37,255 nucleotides of DNA from Porphyra umbilicalis (lineage: Eukaryota; Rhodophyta; Bangiophyceae; Bangiales; Bangiaceae), in the NCBI GenBank assembly GCA_002049455.2, contig KV919261.1, positions 1 to 37,255 of the forward strand, written 5' to 3'. How positions within the stretch are numbered: position 1 is the stretch's first letter; each line of letters opens with the position of its first letter. The notes under the pieces are model-generated. The model was given only the letters and a program-made list of their open reading frames with translations, did no database searches and was not told where the DNA came from. Of this stretch, positions 1 through 9,812 are shown one piece after another. Position numbers and translations under genes: made by a program.

Positions 1-937
1 AAACGGCCAGGATGGTCGACGTCCACCGCACGAGCGTGGCCGTTGCCGACCGCTTGCGCTCAATGACGTCACGCTGGATGTAGGCAAAGACGCACAGAAT
101 AACCGCCCAGTAGCCAACGTAGGAGATCATCTCAAGGAAGGTCGGCTTGTCCTGGTAGCCAAACAGCGCGCGGCACATGGCCCAAAACTGGTTGGTCTTG
201 TCGTTGCAGCACTCGACCGTCGACCAGACGGCGGCGTTCCACCAGTTGCGCTCCTCCGGGCCAATGTCGTTCCACTGGCCAAACCAGTCGACTTCCTGGA
301 ACTCGTGGAGCGCGTGCGAGACGAGGCCCGCCGCAAAGCCGATGAGCAGGAAGGAGGAGAGGACAAAGAACTTTTGGATGTCAAGGGTAATCATGCCGCG
401 GAACATGAGGAAGGAGGCGGTGACGCCGGCAATGATGGCGAGGATGGAGGGGAGGGGGATGGCCTTCCACCCGCCCTGCCCGTCGGCGCCCGCCGAGCCG
501 CCGATAAAGATGACCGTCTCGATGCCCTCGCGCAGCACCTGTACAAATACGAGGGCAAAGATGCGCCACCAGCCGCCCGACTCAACGGCTCGCCCGACCG
601 CGTTTTCCATGTTGGTGCGGAGGCTCTTGCCCATGTGCATCATCCAAATGAGCATCCATGTGAGCAGCCCCGACGCGAGGAGGAAGACAAACCCTTCAAA
701 AATCTTCTCGGTGGACCCCTCAAAAATCTGGTTGCCCTTGACGTGGAAAACGACCGCAAAGGCAATGCCAACGCCGAGCGACAGGACGATGCCAGCGACG
801 GTGCCGAGCCACACCCACTTGTTGAGGTGCGTCGCGCCAATCTTTTGGAGGTAGGCAAGGACGATGCCAACGACCAGGCACGCCTCCAGCACCTCCCGCA
901 GGACAATGAAGAAGGCCGACACGGAGAAGACCGACAT
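1..937 (-). CDS. FTR1: High-affinity iron permease, FTR1 family (3' end cut by window edge)
   Basis: The reverse strand is open without a stop from an ATG at 937 to the window edge (312 residues). FTR1 permeases carry ferric iron across the plasma membrane, normally paired with a multicopper ferroxidase. The sequence shows the two family R-E-x-x-E motifs: REVLE at residues 14-18 in the first membrane helix and REGIE at 136-140. Other family signatures follow: the KSLRTNME stretch around 104-111, a Gly-rich helix after REGIE, and the late block with SxVECCN, ALFGYQDKPTF and the ISYVGYW helix (about 239-277). About seven hydrophobic segments are present. The start is the first ATG, in a favourable ACC-ATG-T context, and the first REVLE helix follows at once. 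No intron is visible. Only the C-terminal tail is missing. No ferroxidase neighbour is seen. The family call is very secure; transport direction and localisation are inferred from the family. Confidence 0.93.
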   Translation of the reverse strand, partial: MSVFSVSAFFIVLREVLEACLVVGIVLAYLQKIGATHLNKWVWLGTVAGIVLSLGVGIAFAVVFHVKGNQIFEGSTEKIFEGFVFLLASGLLTWMLIWMMHMGKSLRTNMENAVGRAVESGGWWRIFALVFVQVLREGIETVIFIGGSAGADGQGGWKAIPLPSILAIIAGVTASFLMFRGMITLDIQKFFVLSSFLLIGFAAGLVSHALHEFQEVDWFGQWNDIGPEERNWWNAAVWSTVECCNDKTNQFWAMCRALFGYQDKPTFLEMISYVGYWAVILCVFAYIQRDVIERKRSATATLVRWTSTILAV

Positions 938-2827
938 GGTGACGGGGGGGGGGGGAGGATAGGAGGGGGGGAACCAGGGCACGCGTTGGGAAGCAGCCAC
1001 GAGGCGGGGACGGGGGTGGCGTCGAGGCGGGGAAGACCACACCGTGAACGTGGTGGGGAACAGGCACCCGCCGTGCTCAGGCCCGGGATGGTGCTCGGAT
1101 GCGGCCCCGTGGCACAGTGGGGGATCCCCGGTGCCGTTATGAAATAGGGGGGGCCCAGGCGCGTTCGCGCGTCGGCCGTCCCCCCCCGACGGCCGGGCGA
1201 CGGCGGCGGCGGCCGCTCACGCCACCGCCTGGGGGTGCGCCGAGCCGACGGCCGCCCCTGCCGGCACAGCGGCCGCCCCCCCCCCCGCCCGGCGGACCCT
1301 CCTCGCGGCCGCGCCCCGACCAGTGGTGGGACCACGGTCGGCGGGGCGCGCGCGCGCACGCGCAGCCCGGCGCCGCCGCCCGACGGCGGCGCCGTGATCG
1401 GCCGCCGCCGCACGGTACCCGCGTGAAGGGCCGGGGCGGCCGCACGAAGCCGCGCGGCGCGCGGTCCGGCGGCTGCACGAAGCGCGGCCGCGTCGGGCGG
1501 CGGGGGCGCTGCCGGCGACCGCGGGGGCGCTGCAGCTGCCGGCGTCCGCGCCGCTGCGCGGGATCCGGTTCAGGGCGCTGCAAGGCCCCGCGTGGCGCCG
1601 CGGGCGCGCCCAGCGTTTTTTTTCTTGTCCGCAGTGTCGCCCCCAAAATGGGGCACTCGGGGCGGCTGGGGGGGAATGACCGTCCCACGGGGGAGTTGCG
1701 GCGCTCTCTCGTCGGCCGGGCGTGGCGCTCAAGTTGAGGTTACAAACTTTCGCGTGGGGGGGGGTCCATTGATTCGTACGCGTGGCAAGAGGTACCCCAT
1801 CATTCGCGAATCGAGGTTCCGGATTGGTCGCCCGAGCCGCGCTGTCGACGCGCGCCGGGCGGCGGCGCGAGCCGTCGACGGGGGAGCCGCTCCGCCCGCT
1901 GTCGCCCCACCCGTGCGCCGGCGCGGCAACCGCGTCGGCCGCCCCACCCCTCTGTCCTTGGTGTGCAGCTGGCGCTTGCCGGCAGCCGCTACCGGGCGTT
2001 TCCACCCGATCAGACGCCGGGTCCGTCGGGGCTTGGCGCTGTCAAGGAAACGTTGCCCTTTCCGCGCGCCTGACACGGGGCTCCCACCCCCTTCAATCTC
2101 CTTGTAGGTTCCGTGGTGTCGCCGTCCGACATGCAAGCGCGCCACGCCCCCCCCCCCCCCCTCGAGCTGCCGGCCGTGCTCTGCCAACCGTCGTCATCTC
2201 GGCGGCAGCCCCGCCGACGGCGCGCGCCAGTTGCGGCACTGCGGCCCGCCAACCATGGAGGCGCGCGCGGCAGCGGCCGACGCCCACGCATGGGGGCGAT
2301 GGCTGCGGCGGCTGGGGGCTCTCAGCACTTCTAGCACAGCCATGGGCACCTCGCAGGCTCCCAGAGCTCGTGCTAATGCGGTGCGCAGAGGCACTCGCCA
2401 TTGGATCCTCCAGTGCGGCGCTTGACGCCGCGCTAACTTTCAAGATTTGGAGCTATTGGCCGGAGATCAGCCCGACTTCCAACCTTTTCACGGGCCCAAA
2501 CTCACGCTTGAAAAGCTTGCGTGTGCACCAAACCCACGCAATATGACGTTTTTCTGATTCTTGCTGTCGACTGAGCATGCGCAACGATTGAAAAAAAGGT
2601 CCCTGCACGCCAAACCCTTTGACGTGACCCGCAGCGCGAACCGCCCCGCGTCTCGCACGAGCGGTTGGCCCCCTGCGCGCGGGGACGGCGACGGCACCGG
2701 GGCGGGACGCGCCCCGTGGGGCGGCGCCGCCACGGGCGGCCGCGTCGCCCGTGGACGGCCGCGTCGGGCGCGCGCGCCGGCGCCGCCGTCGCGGCGCGCC
2801 GCCGTCGCCGCCACCCCCGCGGCACGG
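938..2827. other. GC-rich intergenic DNA, no supported gene
   Basis: This stretch holds the upstream region of the FTR1 gene and no reading frame I would defend. A run of 12 G (944-955) lies 6 nt upstream of the FTR1 ATG, which reads as 12 C on the gene strand. Further homopolymers occur near 1752 (G) and 2148-2161 (C). Several frames stay open on both strands, but their products are Arg/Pro/Gly-rich with no consistent bias, as expected by chance at this GC content. A promoter for FTR1 must lie here, but no TATA-like element can be pinned down. Confidence 0.5.
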
Positions 2828-3719
2828 TCACGGCCCGCCGCCGACGACCACCCCCTCCCCGTCGTACCAGTGGTCCCCCCAGCGGCGAACAAAGCGGCGG
2901 TAGGCGCCCGGGGGCACGCCGACGCGGTAGGCGGCGGCCACGGGCTCGGCGTCCCCCGTGCTCCACACACTGTGTCGGGGGACGGGCGCCGCCCACGCAA
3001 TCAGCGGGTCGGCTCGTAGCGCGGCAAGCGGCGGCGGGGGCACCCCCGGCGGGGGTCCCCACCCCCGATGCGTCGCCCCAGCCGCCGCCGCGGCTGCCGA
3101 CGCCCGGCTGTGGGCGGCCCACACGAGTTTGCCGACAATGTCGCCGCGCACGAGCGACGCGCCGCCGACGGCCGCAGCCACCGCCGCGGCGTGGACGGGG
3201 AGGGGGGACGACGACGCCCACCCGACGCCCGCCCGGTCGGCGGCGCGCCCCAACCACCCGCGAAAGAGGAGGCGGTAGGGGCGGCCGCCGCGGGGCCCCG
3301 GCGGGGGCCAACCACCTCCACGTAGGTGGCGAGGATCAAGTCCGTCACGGCCCGCCGGCGGGCGGCCACGCACCGCGACGCGTCACCGTCTGGCGGCGGC
3401 CAGTCTCCCGCCGACAGGATGGTGGACGCGGCGGTGGCAGCGAGCGCCGCCGGGGGGGGGCGCAGCCGCCAGTACGACGACCCCGCAGAGCGGTGGTCCT
3501 CGTCCCCAAACGCAGCGACGAGCTGGGGGGCACTCGCGCGCGTCCCGCCGACGGCGTCGGTAAAGATGGTGGGCGTGAGCAGGCGGCCGTCCACCACCGC
3601 TGTTGTCGACGGGAGGGGGGGGGGGTCGCCCCCGCCGCCGCGGCGGCGGCAGGTGGCGCCGCCGCGTCGACCGCGAGGACCTCAAACGACACACCGTCGA
3701 CGACGAGGCGCACGAGCAT
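2828..3719 (-). CDS. Unrecognised GC-rich protein of about 297 residues, frame interrupted at homopolymers
   Basis: On the minus strand a coding-looking frame starts at ATG 3719 (context GCC-ATG-C) with MLVRLVVDGVSFEVLAVDA. It changes frame at the C-run near 3613-3622, continues with VVDGRLLTPTIFTDAVGGT and an RRAVTDLILATYVEVVG segment, changes frame again near 3295-3305, and ends with RRFVRRWGDHWYDGEG before a TGA at 2828-2830. In these stretches the third codon position is almost always G or C, and the residue mix (Trp, Tyr, Phe, Ile, Asp) is far more protein-like than in the other frames. The frame changes sit exactly on long G/C runs, so they look like indel errors or length variation rather than introns. 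I do not recognise the family. A late GDIVGKLVWAAH segment could be a helix. An upstream extension without ATG, to about 3905, is also open. Confidence 0.45.
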
Positions 3720-3846
3720 GGCGGGCGGCCGTGGGGGGTCGACCAAGAGGCGCACGGGTGGGGGGGGGGGATGGCATTCCTGGCCGCGTGCCGCTCGCCT
3801 GCCCCCCGTCGTTGGAGGAACCCAGGGGTAAACACGGCGGACCTGC

Positions 3847-4784
3847 TCAGCGGCAAAAACGACAGCCGTGACCGCAGAGCAGCAGCAGCCGCAAAGCAGC
3901 CGCACGCAAACGGACAGCAGCAGCAGCAGGACAGCAACAGGGCGCCAGCGATACCTCGGTGGCTGCTGTCACGCGGTCCGACGCGGTCGCCGTGCCGCCC
4001 AATCTCGACGCCAGCACAGTGAAAACCCCCCCACCCTCGGTGGCACGTGTTCGCCCTGCCCAGCCGGGGGACGTGCACGGCACCCACGACAACCGCTCGA
4101 GGCTGTGGAGCAGACGACCCCTCGCGTCGGCTGCGGCGCACGAGGACGGCGCAGCCTCTGCCAATGGGGTGGTCATGACCGTGCCTGACAGCGTTTCGGC
4201 ACGGGGCCGCGGGCGGGGCGCCGCCGCCGCCGCCGCCGCTGACACGTCGCCACCGCTGCCGCGGAGTGCGGCCCAAGGCCCATCCACGGCACTCGTGCCG
4301 CTGCGCCGTTCAAGACGCGCCCGCCGCCGCCGCCAGCGCGCCCAGCCTCCCCGCCCCCAAACGACCCCCCCGCCCCCCACCAGCGAGGGCGGGTACTCCC
4401 CCCCCCCCCCCCCCCCCACCGGTGGGTGGAGCACCCCGTGGGCGGCGGCGGCCAGCCGCCCCCCGCCGTCGCCGCCATCCTCCCCCCCACCGCGCCCGCC
4501 CCCACCGCGTCGACCGCCGCGCACGCCCGCCCCCCGCGCGCTCCACACCGTCGTCACCGCACCTGCGCCCGTCGCCCAACTGTGGCTCGCGCCCGCCGCG
4601 GACCGGTGCCGACGCGCTAGAGCCGACCGGCACAGGTGGCCGGGCCGCCTCGGCGTCTTGCCCCCTCCACCACAACCCCCCCATACCGACGGTCGGTCGA
4701 ACTGCCACCTCGATGGGCACGACCACACGCGGGTCCGGATGGCCGCCCGCGTGCGGGCGGGCGCCGCCGCCGCCGCCGCCGCCT

Positions 4785-4837
<53 letters not shown>

Positions 4838-5534
4838 GCCTGCTGCCGCCGCCGCCGCTGCGGCGGCCTGAGGGCGCTCCCGTCCGCCTCCCTCCGGTGG
4901 TGCGCCGCCTGCTGCCGCAAGGCGCCCTCCGACCCCTCCCCCCGGCACCGCACGCCGGTCACCCCATCCACCCCCCCTGCACGCGCGACGCATCTCACGG
5001 GCCCCCCGCCGCCACCCGAGCGCGCATCGGCCGCACCGTCGACGAGTCGGCGCGGGTGATGTGCCATGCCCCCCCACCGCCCCGTGCACGCGCCCCACCG
5101 GCGCCCGCGGCCGGGTGGGGCGGTCCGTCGGGGGGGGCGCGCCCGGCAAGCGGCCGCCCAAAGCGGTCCGCGGCGTCGGCGGGGGGGGGTGGCGGCGCGG
5201 TCTGGCCGGCCGGCGGGCGCGTCGGTCGCCCCGACACGCGGCGCCGCCGTGAGGGTGGCGCGGCGGCGCGGTCGCAGGCAATCAGCAACTCGGGCGCGCC
5301 TCTGCGGCGCCGGTCGCGCCGTCGCAAACGCGCGGGACGCGTCGCCTGCAGCCCGACGCGGCGGCGGGCGGTGCGTGCCTCTGCCGCTCGGTCGTGCGCC
5401 ACCTGCGGGTGGCGAGGGGGTTGGGGCCGCCACCAACCGGGGCCACCGGGCGGGGCGACGGGCACCAAGTCGAAGAGGGACAAAGCGGACGGGTGGGGGG
5501 TGTCTATGGCGACGATGGGGTCGGCCGTAGACTT
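3847..5534 (-). CDS. Probable low-complexity minus-strand coding region, unrecognised
   Basis: The minus strand carries protein-like stretches in changing frames: SLFDLVPVAPPGGPGWW near 5490-5430, APELLIACDRAAAPPS near 5300, PRVVVPIEVAVRPTVGMGG near 4730-4680, and a last part with ETLSGTVMTTPLAEA, RLLHSLERLSWVP and GGGVFTVLASRLGGTATAS that ends in TGA at 3847-3849. A GGC-repeat (4762-4829) sits in the middle and gives a poly-Gly or poly-Ala tract depending on frame. An upstream in-frame TAA (5535-5537) bounds the first stretch, and no good ATG follows it, so an upstream exon is possible. A Leu/Cys-rich segment just before the stop could be a membrane helix. The residue bias of the final 130 codons is the best evidence. 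Family and exact structure are unknown. Confidence 0.3.
4762..4829. repeat. (GCC)n trinucleotide repeat
   Basis: About 22 GCC units with one interruption (CTC near 4782-4784). On the minus strand this is a GGC tract that would encode poly-Gly, or poly-Ala in another frame, within the probable coding region around it. Confidence 0.9.
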
Positions 5535-5620
5535 TTACGTGCCAGGCAGACGGCCGCTCTCTGTACGCTTCGTTCGCTACCGTGCCGACCACCCCCCGCC
5601 CCCCCTCTGCGGTCACTGCT

Positions 5621-5803
5621 TCAGTGCCTCTTGGCCGCCGGAGCGTCCCCCACGTACGGCTCCTCCGAGACCAAATGGCCGAGAATGAGCTTGAAAAACA
5701 GCACCGGGAGGAACCACGCCATGCCCGGCACTGCGCGCCACGGGCGGCAGCCCTCGGCCGCCTCTGCGGGGTTGCCGATGTCGACGGACGCGCCGGTGAC
5801 GCT
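5621..5803 (-). CDS. Short ORF resembling the last exon of a membrane protein
   Basis: Between a TGA at 5804-5806 and a stop at 5621-5623 the minus strand is open for 60 residues with strikingly protein-like content. It begins TGASVDIGNPAEAAEGC and then has a hydrophobic helix, MAWFLPVLFFKLILGHLV, followed by a polar tail ending in AAKRH. The only ATG in frame is at 5722 (33 residues). The lack of an early ATG and the natural composition suggest a 3' exon or a short tail-anchored protein rather than chance. It lies between the minus-strand coding region below it and a plus-strand ORF above it. No family is recognised. Confidence 0.3.
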   Translation of the reverse strand, partial: SVTGASVDIGNPAEAAEGCRPWRAVPGMAWFLPVLFFKLILGHLVSEEPYVGDAPAAKRH

Positions 5804-5938
5804 TCACTCCTCACGATGCCATCGCTCCATGGACGCAGACACGTGTCACAAATCTGAGGCACGAGCCAATGGGACGTCGATGGCAGATGCGGTAAATTAC
5901 GTAAAGGGCCATCGCTGAGACACGTCGTGTGAATCTGC

Positions 5939-6469
5939 ATGGCCGCTCCCTCGGACCCGTCGACCGCCTCCCGCGCCCCCGCCATCGCCGGGCGCGAGAC
6001 CAGCGTGCTCGTGGGCCCCGGCTGGTGGCGGCGCCGTCCCAACAGCATCACTCGCCCATATGCCATCCCGTTGCGGGCTCGTGCGCGTCGTGTGGCATCC
6101 CTTGTGGGCGAGCGGCGCGCTTTCTGCAATGACGATCGCTGCCACACGCCGTCATCAGTTGTGAGGGGGCTTGCAGCGCAGCAGGAATCGTCTACTGGAC
6201 GGCCGGCTGTCCCAAGCGCCGACAGCGAAGGTAAAACCAGCGCTCTCCTGCGGCCGCCGCCCAACGCTCGGCCGGCGTACTCGGCGGCGGCGGGCGGCCA
6301 CTGGCGCTCGGCAGGGAAGGTGCCGCGTGGTGCTACCGGCTCACCGGCGGTGACAACGACGGCCCGCATCTCGGCGGCGGCGGTAGCGGCGGCTTTGGCG
6401 GCAGTGGAGGCCGTGTGGCGGCGCATGAAGACGTGGGTTGGTGAAGCCGCCGCGGGCAGCCCGCTCTGA
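5939..6469 (+). CDS. Hypothetical protein, 176 residues
   Basis: This uninterrupted plus-strand frame starts at ATG 5939 and ends with TGA at 6467-6469. The first 32 codons (MAAPSDPSTASRAPAIAGRE onward to a GWWRRR motif) end almost entirely in G or C, like the better-supported genes. The middle is less biased. The last 40 codons are Ala-rich, with a possible amphipathic helix before MKTWVGEA. No domain is recognised. The N-terminal Ser/Ala/Arg-rich character would suit an organelle-targeting peptide, but that is a weak inference. GTAAAA near 6232 could be a splice donor, so the true product may differ. Confidence 0.28.
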   Translation: MAAPSDPSTASRAPAIAGRETSVLVGPGWWRRRPNSITRPYAIPLRARARRVASLVGERRAFCNDDRCHTPSSVVRGLAAQQESSTGRPAVPSADSEGKTSALLRPPPNARPAYSAAAGGHWRSAGKVPRGATGSPAVTTTARISAAAVAAALAAVEAVWRRMKTWVGEAAAGSPL

Positions 6470-8039
6470 GCGCGCTGCGGCTTCGCCGTGGACCTCGGAC
6501 GGCTGCACTCGCTGTCGGTCACCTGGGTGGTAGCGGCTGCCGGGAAGGGACGTCGGGGTAGGGGGATGCACGCTGCGTTGCCCCCCCTGCTGGTCACTGG
6601 CCGCATCGTGCCGCGATTGGTGGTGTGGTGTGCCTCGGCGCGGCAGCTGCCGCGCCGAGGCACACCACGTCTGCAGATGTGGCACCTGTCTGCACTTTGG
6701 CGTGGGGGGGAGACCCCGAGGTCGCGGCCTCACACCGTGGCACCTCTGGCACCACAGCACTACAGCGACGCTTGGCGGCGCGCCGACGCACGCGCCGGTG
6801 GGGCGTTGCGCTGCCGTATCGGGCCGTCGCGCGCGGACGGTCGTGTTCGGAGCTTGCCAGACTGGTACATGCGAAAGCTCCTCCTCACTTGCAGCGGCCT
6901 GCTCGTGCACCGCAGGCTATGCTGACCCGCCGTACCGGCGTGGTGGTGGCGACGTGACGGCGCAACGGCGCACTCCGAGCGACTCTCCATCGTGCATCTG
7001 CGCCTCGTCAGCGGCTCGATCAGCCACATGGTTTAACTCTTTGCGCTTTGAAAACACGCCACGTGGAGACAGCCTTTCTCCCGGCTCGCACTGTACAGTA
7101 CATAAAGTATGTACACTACGGCGCCGTCGCGCCGCGCAGCCGCCATGTCATTTACAGTAACGGGGGCGTCTGAGTGTCGACCTCCCAACCAGCGTTGCGC
7201 TGGAATGCACCATCGAGACCGTCACACGCCCGCCGTTGGCCATCGGCACGCAGGCACGCCGGGCGCCCAGCCGCGCGCTTTGCCGCACGCCTGCGCGGGG
7301 GGCGGGCTTGGGTGCCACAGGCACGCGTGAGGCGTGTTAAACCAATGCCCTTGGGGTGGGGGGGGGGGGGGAAAGGCGCATCGCCGTTTCGACGGCACCG
7401 TGCTTCGCGCGCCGCTCGCGCGTCGCCCACGGTCTTGTACGGGCGTCTCGTCCGCCTCTTCCCGCCAGGCATCTGGCTCGTCACCGCGCCGCCGCCGTGC
7501 CTCCCTCGTCATGGTTGGGGGGTAGGGCGGGTTCGTTCGCGGGTTGAGGCGCGCCCCCGACTCCAGTGCGGCCGTTTGGCTCGGCCGTTGACCTTTGGCA
7601 GGGGCGTCTGTGGGACAACGTCGGGCGGCGGCTGCCACCGCCTCGTTCCCCCCTTCCCGCCACCCCGCGCGTCGCCGCGTGTGCGCTACTGGAGGCGCGT
7701 CGCCGCGTCACAGGATGCCGGCGCGGGCGTCCCTCATGCGCGGCGGGTCTGGAGTGACCACGTCGCTTCCCCTGTGCTCCATCGTGTTTCCAGGGGTTTC
7801 CGGCGGCGGCGAAGACGACTTTGTACCGCGGCCGCCGAGCGGCTGACGCCGCTCATCCGTCCGTCCCACCATTGGCGATCGCCTCACTCTCCTTCACCTC
7901 CCCCATCATCATTCATCACGCCGTCATCGACTTGATTTTTGTCTCTGGTCGCCCGACCCGCTCCACACTCTCGGCGACAGAGCGGGGCGGCGGCCGTCTG
8001 TGGCACCACTGGACGGGATCCGTTTGGGCGTCGGGTGCA
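6470..8039. other. Intergenic DNA upstream of the zinc-finger gene
   Basis: No supported gene. The stretch contains the 44-nt palindrome described separately and a G-run near 7351-7362. Several Arg/Pro-rich open frames are present, none with a convincing start or composition. GC content falls towards 7,900, where short T-rich stretches precede the zinc-finger start codon, so a promoter is likely in the last few hundred bases. No specific element can be assigned. Confidence 0.4.
6625..6668. repeat. Perfect 44-nt palindrome (22-bp arms, no loop)
   Basis: The arm beginning GTGGTGTGCCTCGGCG at 6625 is followed immediately by its exact reverse complement, ending ...GAGGCACACCAC at 6668. There is no spacer and no mismatch. 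The next bases on either side no longer pair. It could form a cruciform or a strong RNA hairpin, or be a symmetric protein-binding site. No transposon end or gene overlaps it. Confidence 0.95.
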
Positions 8040-9812
8040 ATGGACGCCGCGGGCGATGCGGGTGGCAGCGGGGATGATGGCCGCCTTGGCCGCGGTTCTG
8101 GGCACAGCCCCCGCAGCAACTTCCCAGACGCCGCGGATGACGGCCGTAGCCCCAGCCGTGAGCACCCGTCGGAGGTGCTTCCTGCGCCGGCACCTGCACC
8201 GGCAGCCGCCATTGACGACCATGCGCTCTTTGCGCACGGCTCTCACTGGACCGGTGAGCCACTGCTGTCAGGCCCTGTCGACGACCTCTTCGGCGCAGCA
8301 TTCCTCGACTTTGACGCAGCCGAAGCCCCAGAGGTCCCATGGGTGGCACACACGCCCCCTCCGACACCGCTCACCGTGCTCCGCCGCCATCCGACCGACG
8401 GTGTGGGCAGCCACCCTTCGTTCCCGCCACCGTTGCATGCAGCAGACGACGCTGGGACGCCTTGGTGGCCAGCGTTGGAAGGGGCTTCACAAGCCGAGTC
8501 GGGCCCTCGTGGCCGGCACGGAAGTGGGCGACTGCCAGGGATACCAGCAGCTCCGTGGCAGATGGCGGGTGCAGCGTTGCCACCGCCGCATGTGTCACTG
8601 GGTTTGGGTGACGCGTCGAGTGTGGTTGGGGCGGATTTTGTCGCTGAGCGAGCAGGCTGGACGGGAGCACGCGAGGATGCAGTGACGATGGCTACTACAC
8701 ACTGGCCACCAGCCGCGCCGGCGGAAGCGGTGACGACCACAGAGTTTCCATCACTCTTCCACTACTACCGCCTTCTCGATGGCACGCGGCGTCCTCCGAG
8801 CCGCACGCCAACGACGGCGCTCACCCGTCCGCTGCGCCAACACCTCGAGCCCCAGCCAGAACTTGGTCATTCCCAACACATGACGCCCAGGGATGGGAGC
8901 GCCCGCCTCGGCGAGATGTCACATGCACTTGGAGGCGGCATCGACCCGCCGCTGCATTCGACCGACAGGGCGCTCGGTCAGTTTCTTAGGGACTTTGAGG
9001 AGGCCCGGTCGGACGTGCCACAGTGGCGCAAGGAAAGCGACGGACACGCTGGCGCACCCCAACTGCCTCTCGGCGTACCACCTTGGCAACCCGTTGGCAT
9101 CGCGCTCTGGCAGCTCTCCGCCCTTCCGTCGCCACCCCATGGGCCACCTCCTCTCCGTGTGCCGCCGACGGAAGCGACGCGGCGGCCGTCGGAACCTCTG
9201 CACGGTCGCTCCAGAGGCGGCTTGGCCGCTCCAGACCAACGCCTTCGTACTACCTTCCAAGCCACGCCTGCTCCAGGAGCAGTGGCGACAATGCTCCGCT
9301 GGACGTCACGGTCGGGCGACGCCTTACCTTCGACGTTGATGCCTGCGCGGCACCTGCACGATGCGCAGCCATTGAGTGTTGGGGTGGCCGAGCGTCGTGG
9401 GGACTCCGCAGCTGTCTCGACCTCGTTTACCCATGCGGCACTGCCCACGGCGGCAGCGGACGATCCGACGGGGGCGCGATACCCCGAGTGCAATAAGACG
9501 ATGTCACGCGGCTACCTGCAGTGGCACATTGCGATGTGGCATCGTGGCACAGACGAAGAGCACAAGTGCCGCATGTGCGGACGGCTCTGCAAACGTCTAC
9601 GGGACCTGAAGAGACACATGTATGCCACTCACTGTGATGATCTGCTCCATAAGTGCAGCTGGTGCAAGGACAGCGATGTGCTGTTTGCGACGCTGGTCAA
9701 GCTACGACACCACATCGACGCGACGCATGATGAGGCCAAGGTGTGCGACATATGTGGCAAGACGTTGACTACTGCGGTTGGCATGCAATCTCATCGCAGG
9801 AGAATGCATTAG
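8040..9812 (+). CDS. C2H2 zinc-finger protein, 590 residues
   Basis: This is a single uninterrupted frame from the first ATG at 8040 (G at -3 and +4) to a TAG at 9810-9812. Residues 1 to about 475 are Pro/Ala/Gly/His-rich and likely disordered. The last 110 residues hold a zinc-finger array. Finger 2 has Cys510-x2-Cys513 and two His spaced by four. Finger 3 has Cys539-x2-Cys542 with a longer finger. Finger 4 has Cys569-x2-Cys572 and ends at the C-terminal His. A preceding finger-like unit (about 481-502) keeps Cys484 and both His, but Tyr481 stands where the first Cys should be, so it is probably unable to bind zinc normally. C2H2 arrays usually bind DNA or RNA in the nucleus. A transcription-factor role is inferred, and targets are unknown. 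The open frame continues upstream of 8040 without ATG, so a longer N-terminus by splicing cannot be excluded. Confidence 0.85.
   Translation: MDAAGDAGGSGDDGRLGRGSGHSPRSNFPDAADDGRSPSREHPSEVLPAPAPAPAAAIDDHALFAHGSHWTGEPLLSGPVDDLFGAAFLDFDAAEAPEVPWVAHTPPPTPLTVLRRHPTDGVGSHPSFPPPLHAADDAGTPWWPALEGASQAESGPRGRHGSGRLPGIPAAPWQMAGAALPPPHVSLGLGDASSVVGADFVAERAGWTGAREDAVTMATTHWPPAAPAEAVTTTEFPSLFHYYRLLDGTRRPPSRTPTTALTRPLRQHLEPQPELGHSQHMTPRDGSARLGEMSHALGGGIDPPLHSTDRALGQFLRDFEEARSDVPQWRKESDGHAGAPQLPLGVPPWQPVGIALWQLSALPSPPHGPPPLRVPPTEATRRPSEPLHGRSRGGLAAPDQRLRTTFQATPAPGAVATMLRWTSRSGDALPSTLMPARHLHDAQPLSVGVAERRGDSAAVSTSFTHAALPTAAADDPTGARYPECNKTMSRGYLQWHIAMWHRGTDEEHKCRMCGRLCKRLRDLKRHMYATHCDDLLHKCSWCKDSDVLFATLVKLRHHIDATHDEAKVCDICGKTLTTAVGMQSHRRRMH

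Noticed and set aside
3847..6663. A single 938-codon minus-strand protein
   Set aside because: Only parts look protein-like in this frame. The upper half crosses the small ORF at 5621-5803 and the plus-strand ORF at 5939-6469 with poor composition, so it was not called as one gene.
7174..7935. A 253-codon plus-strand frame upstream of the zinc-finger gene
   Set aside because: Arg-rich throughout with no ATG-led protein-like start. It appears to be a by-product of GC content.
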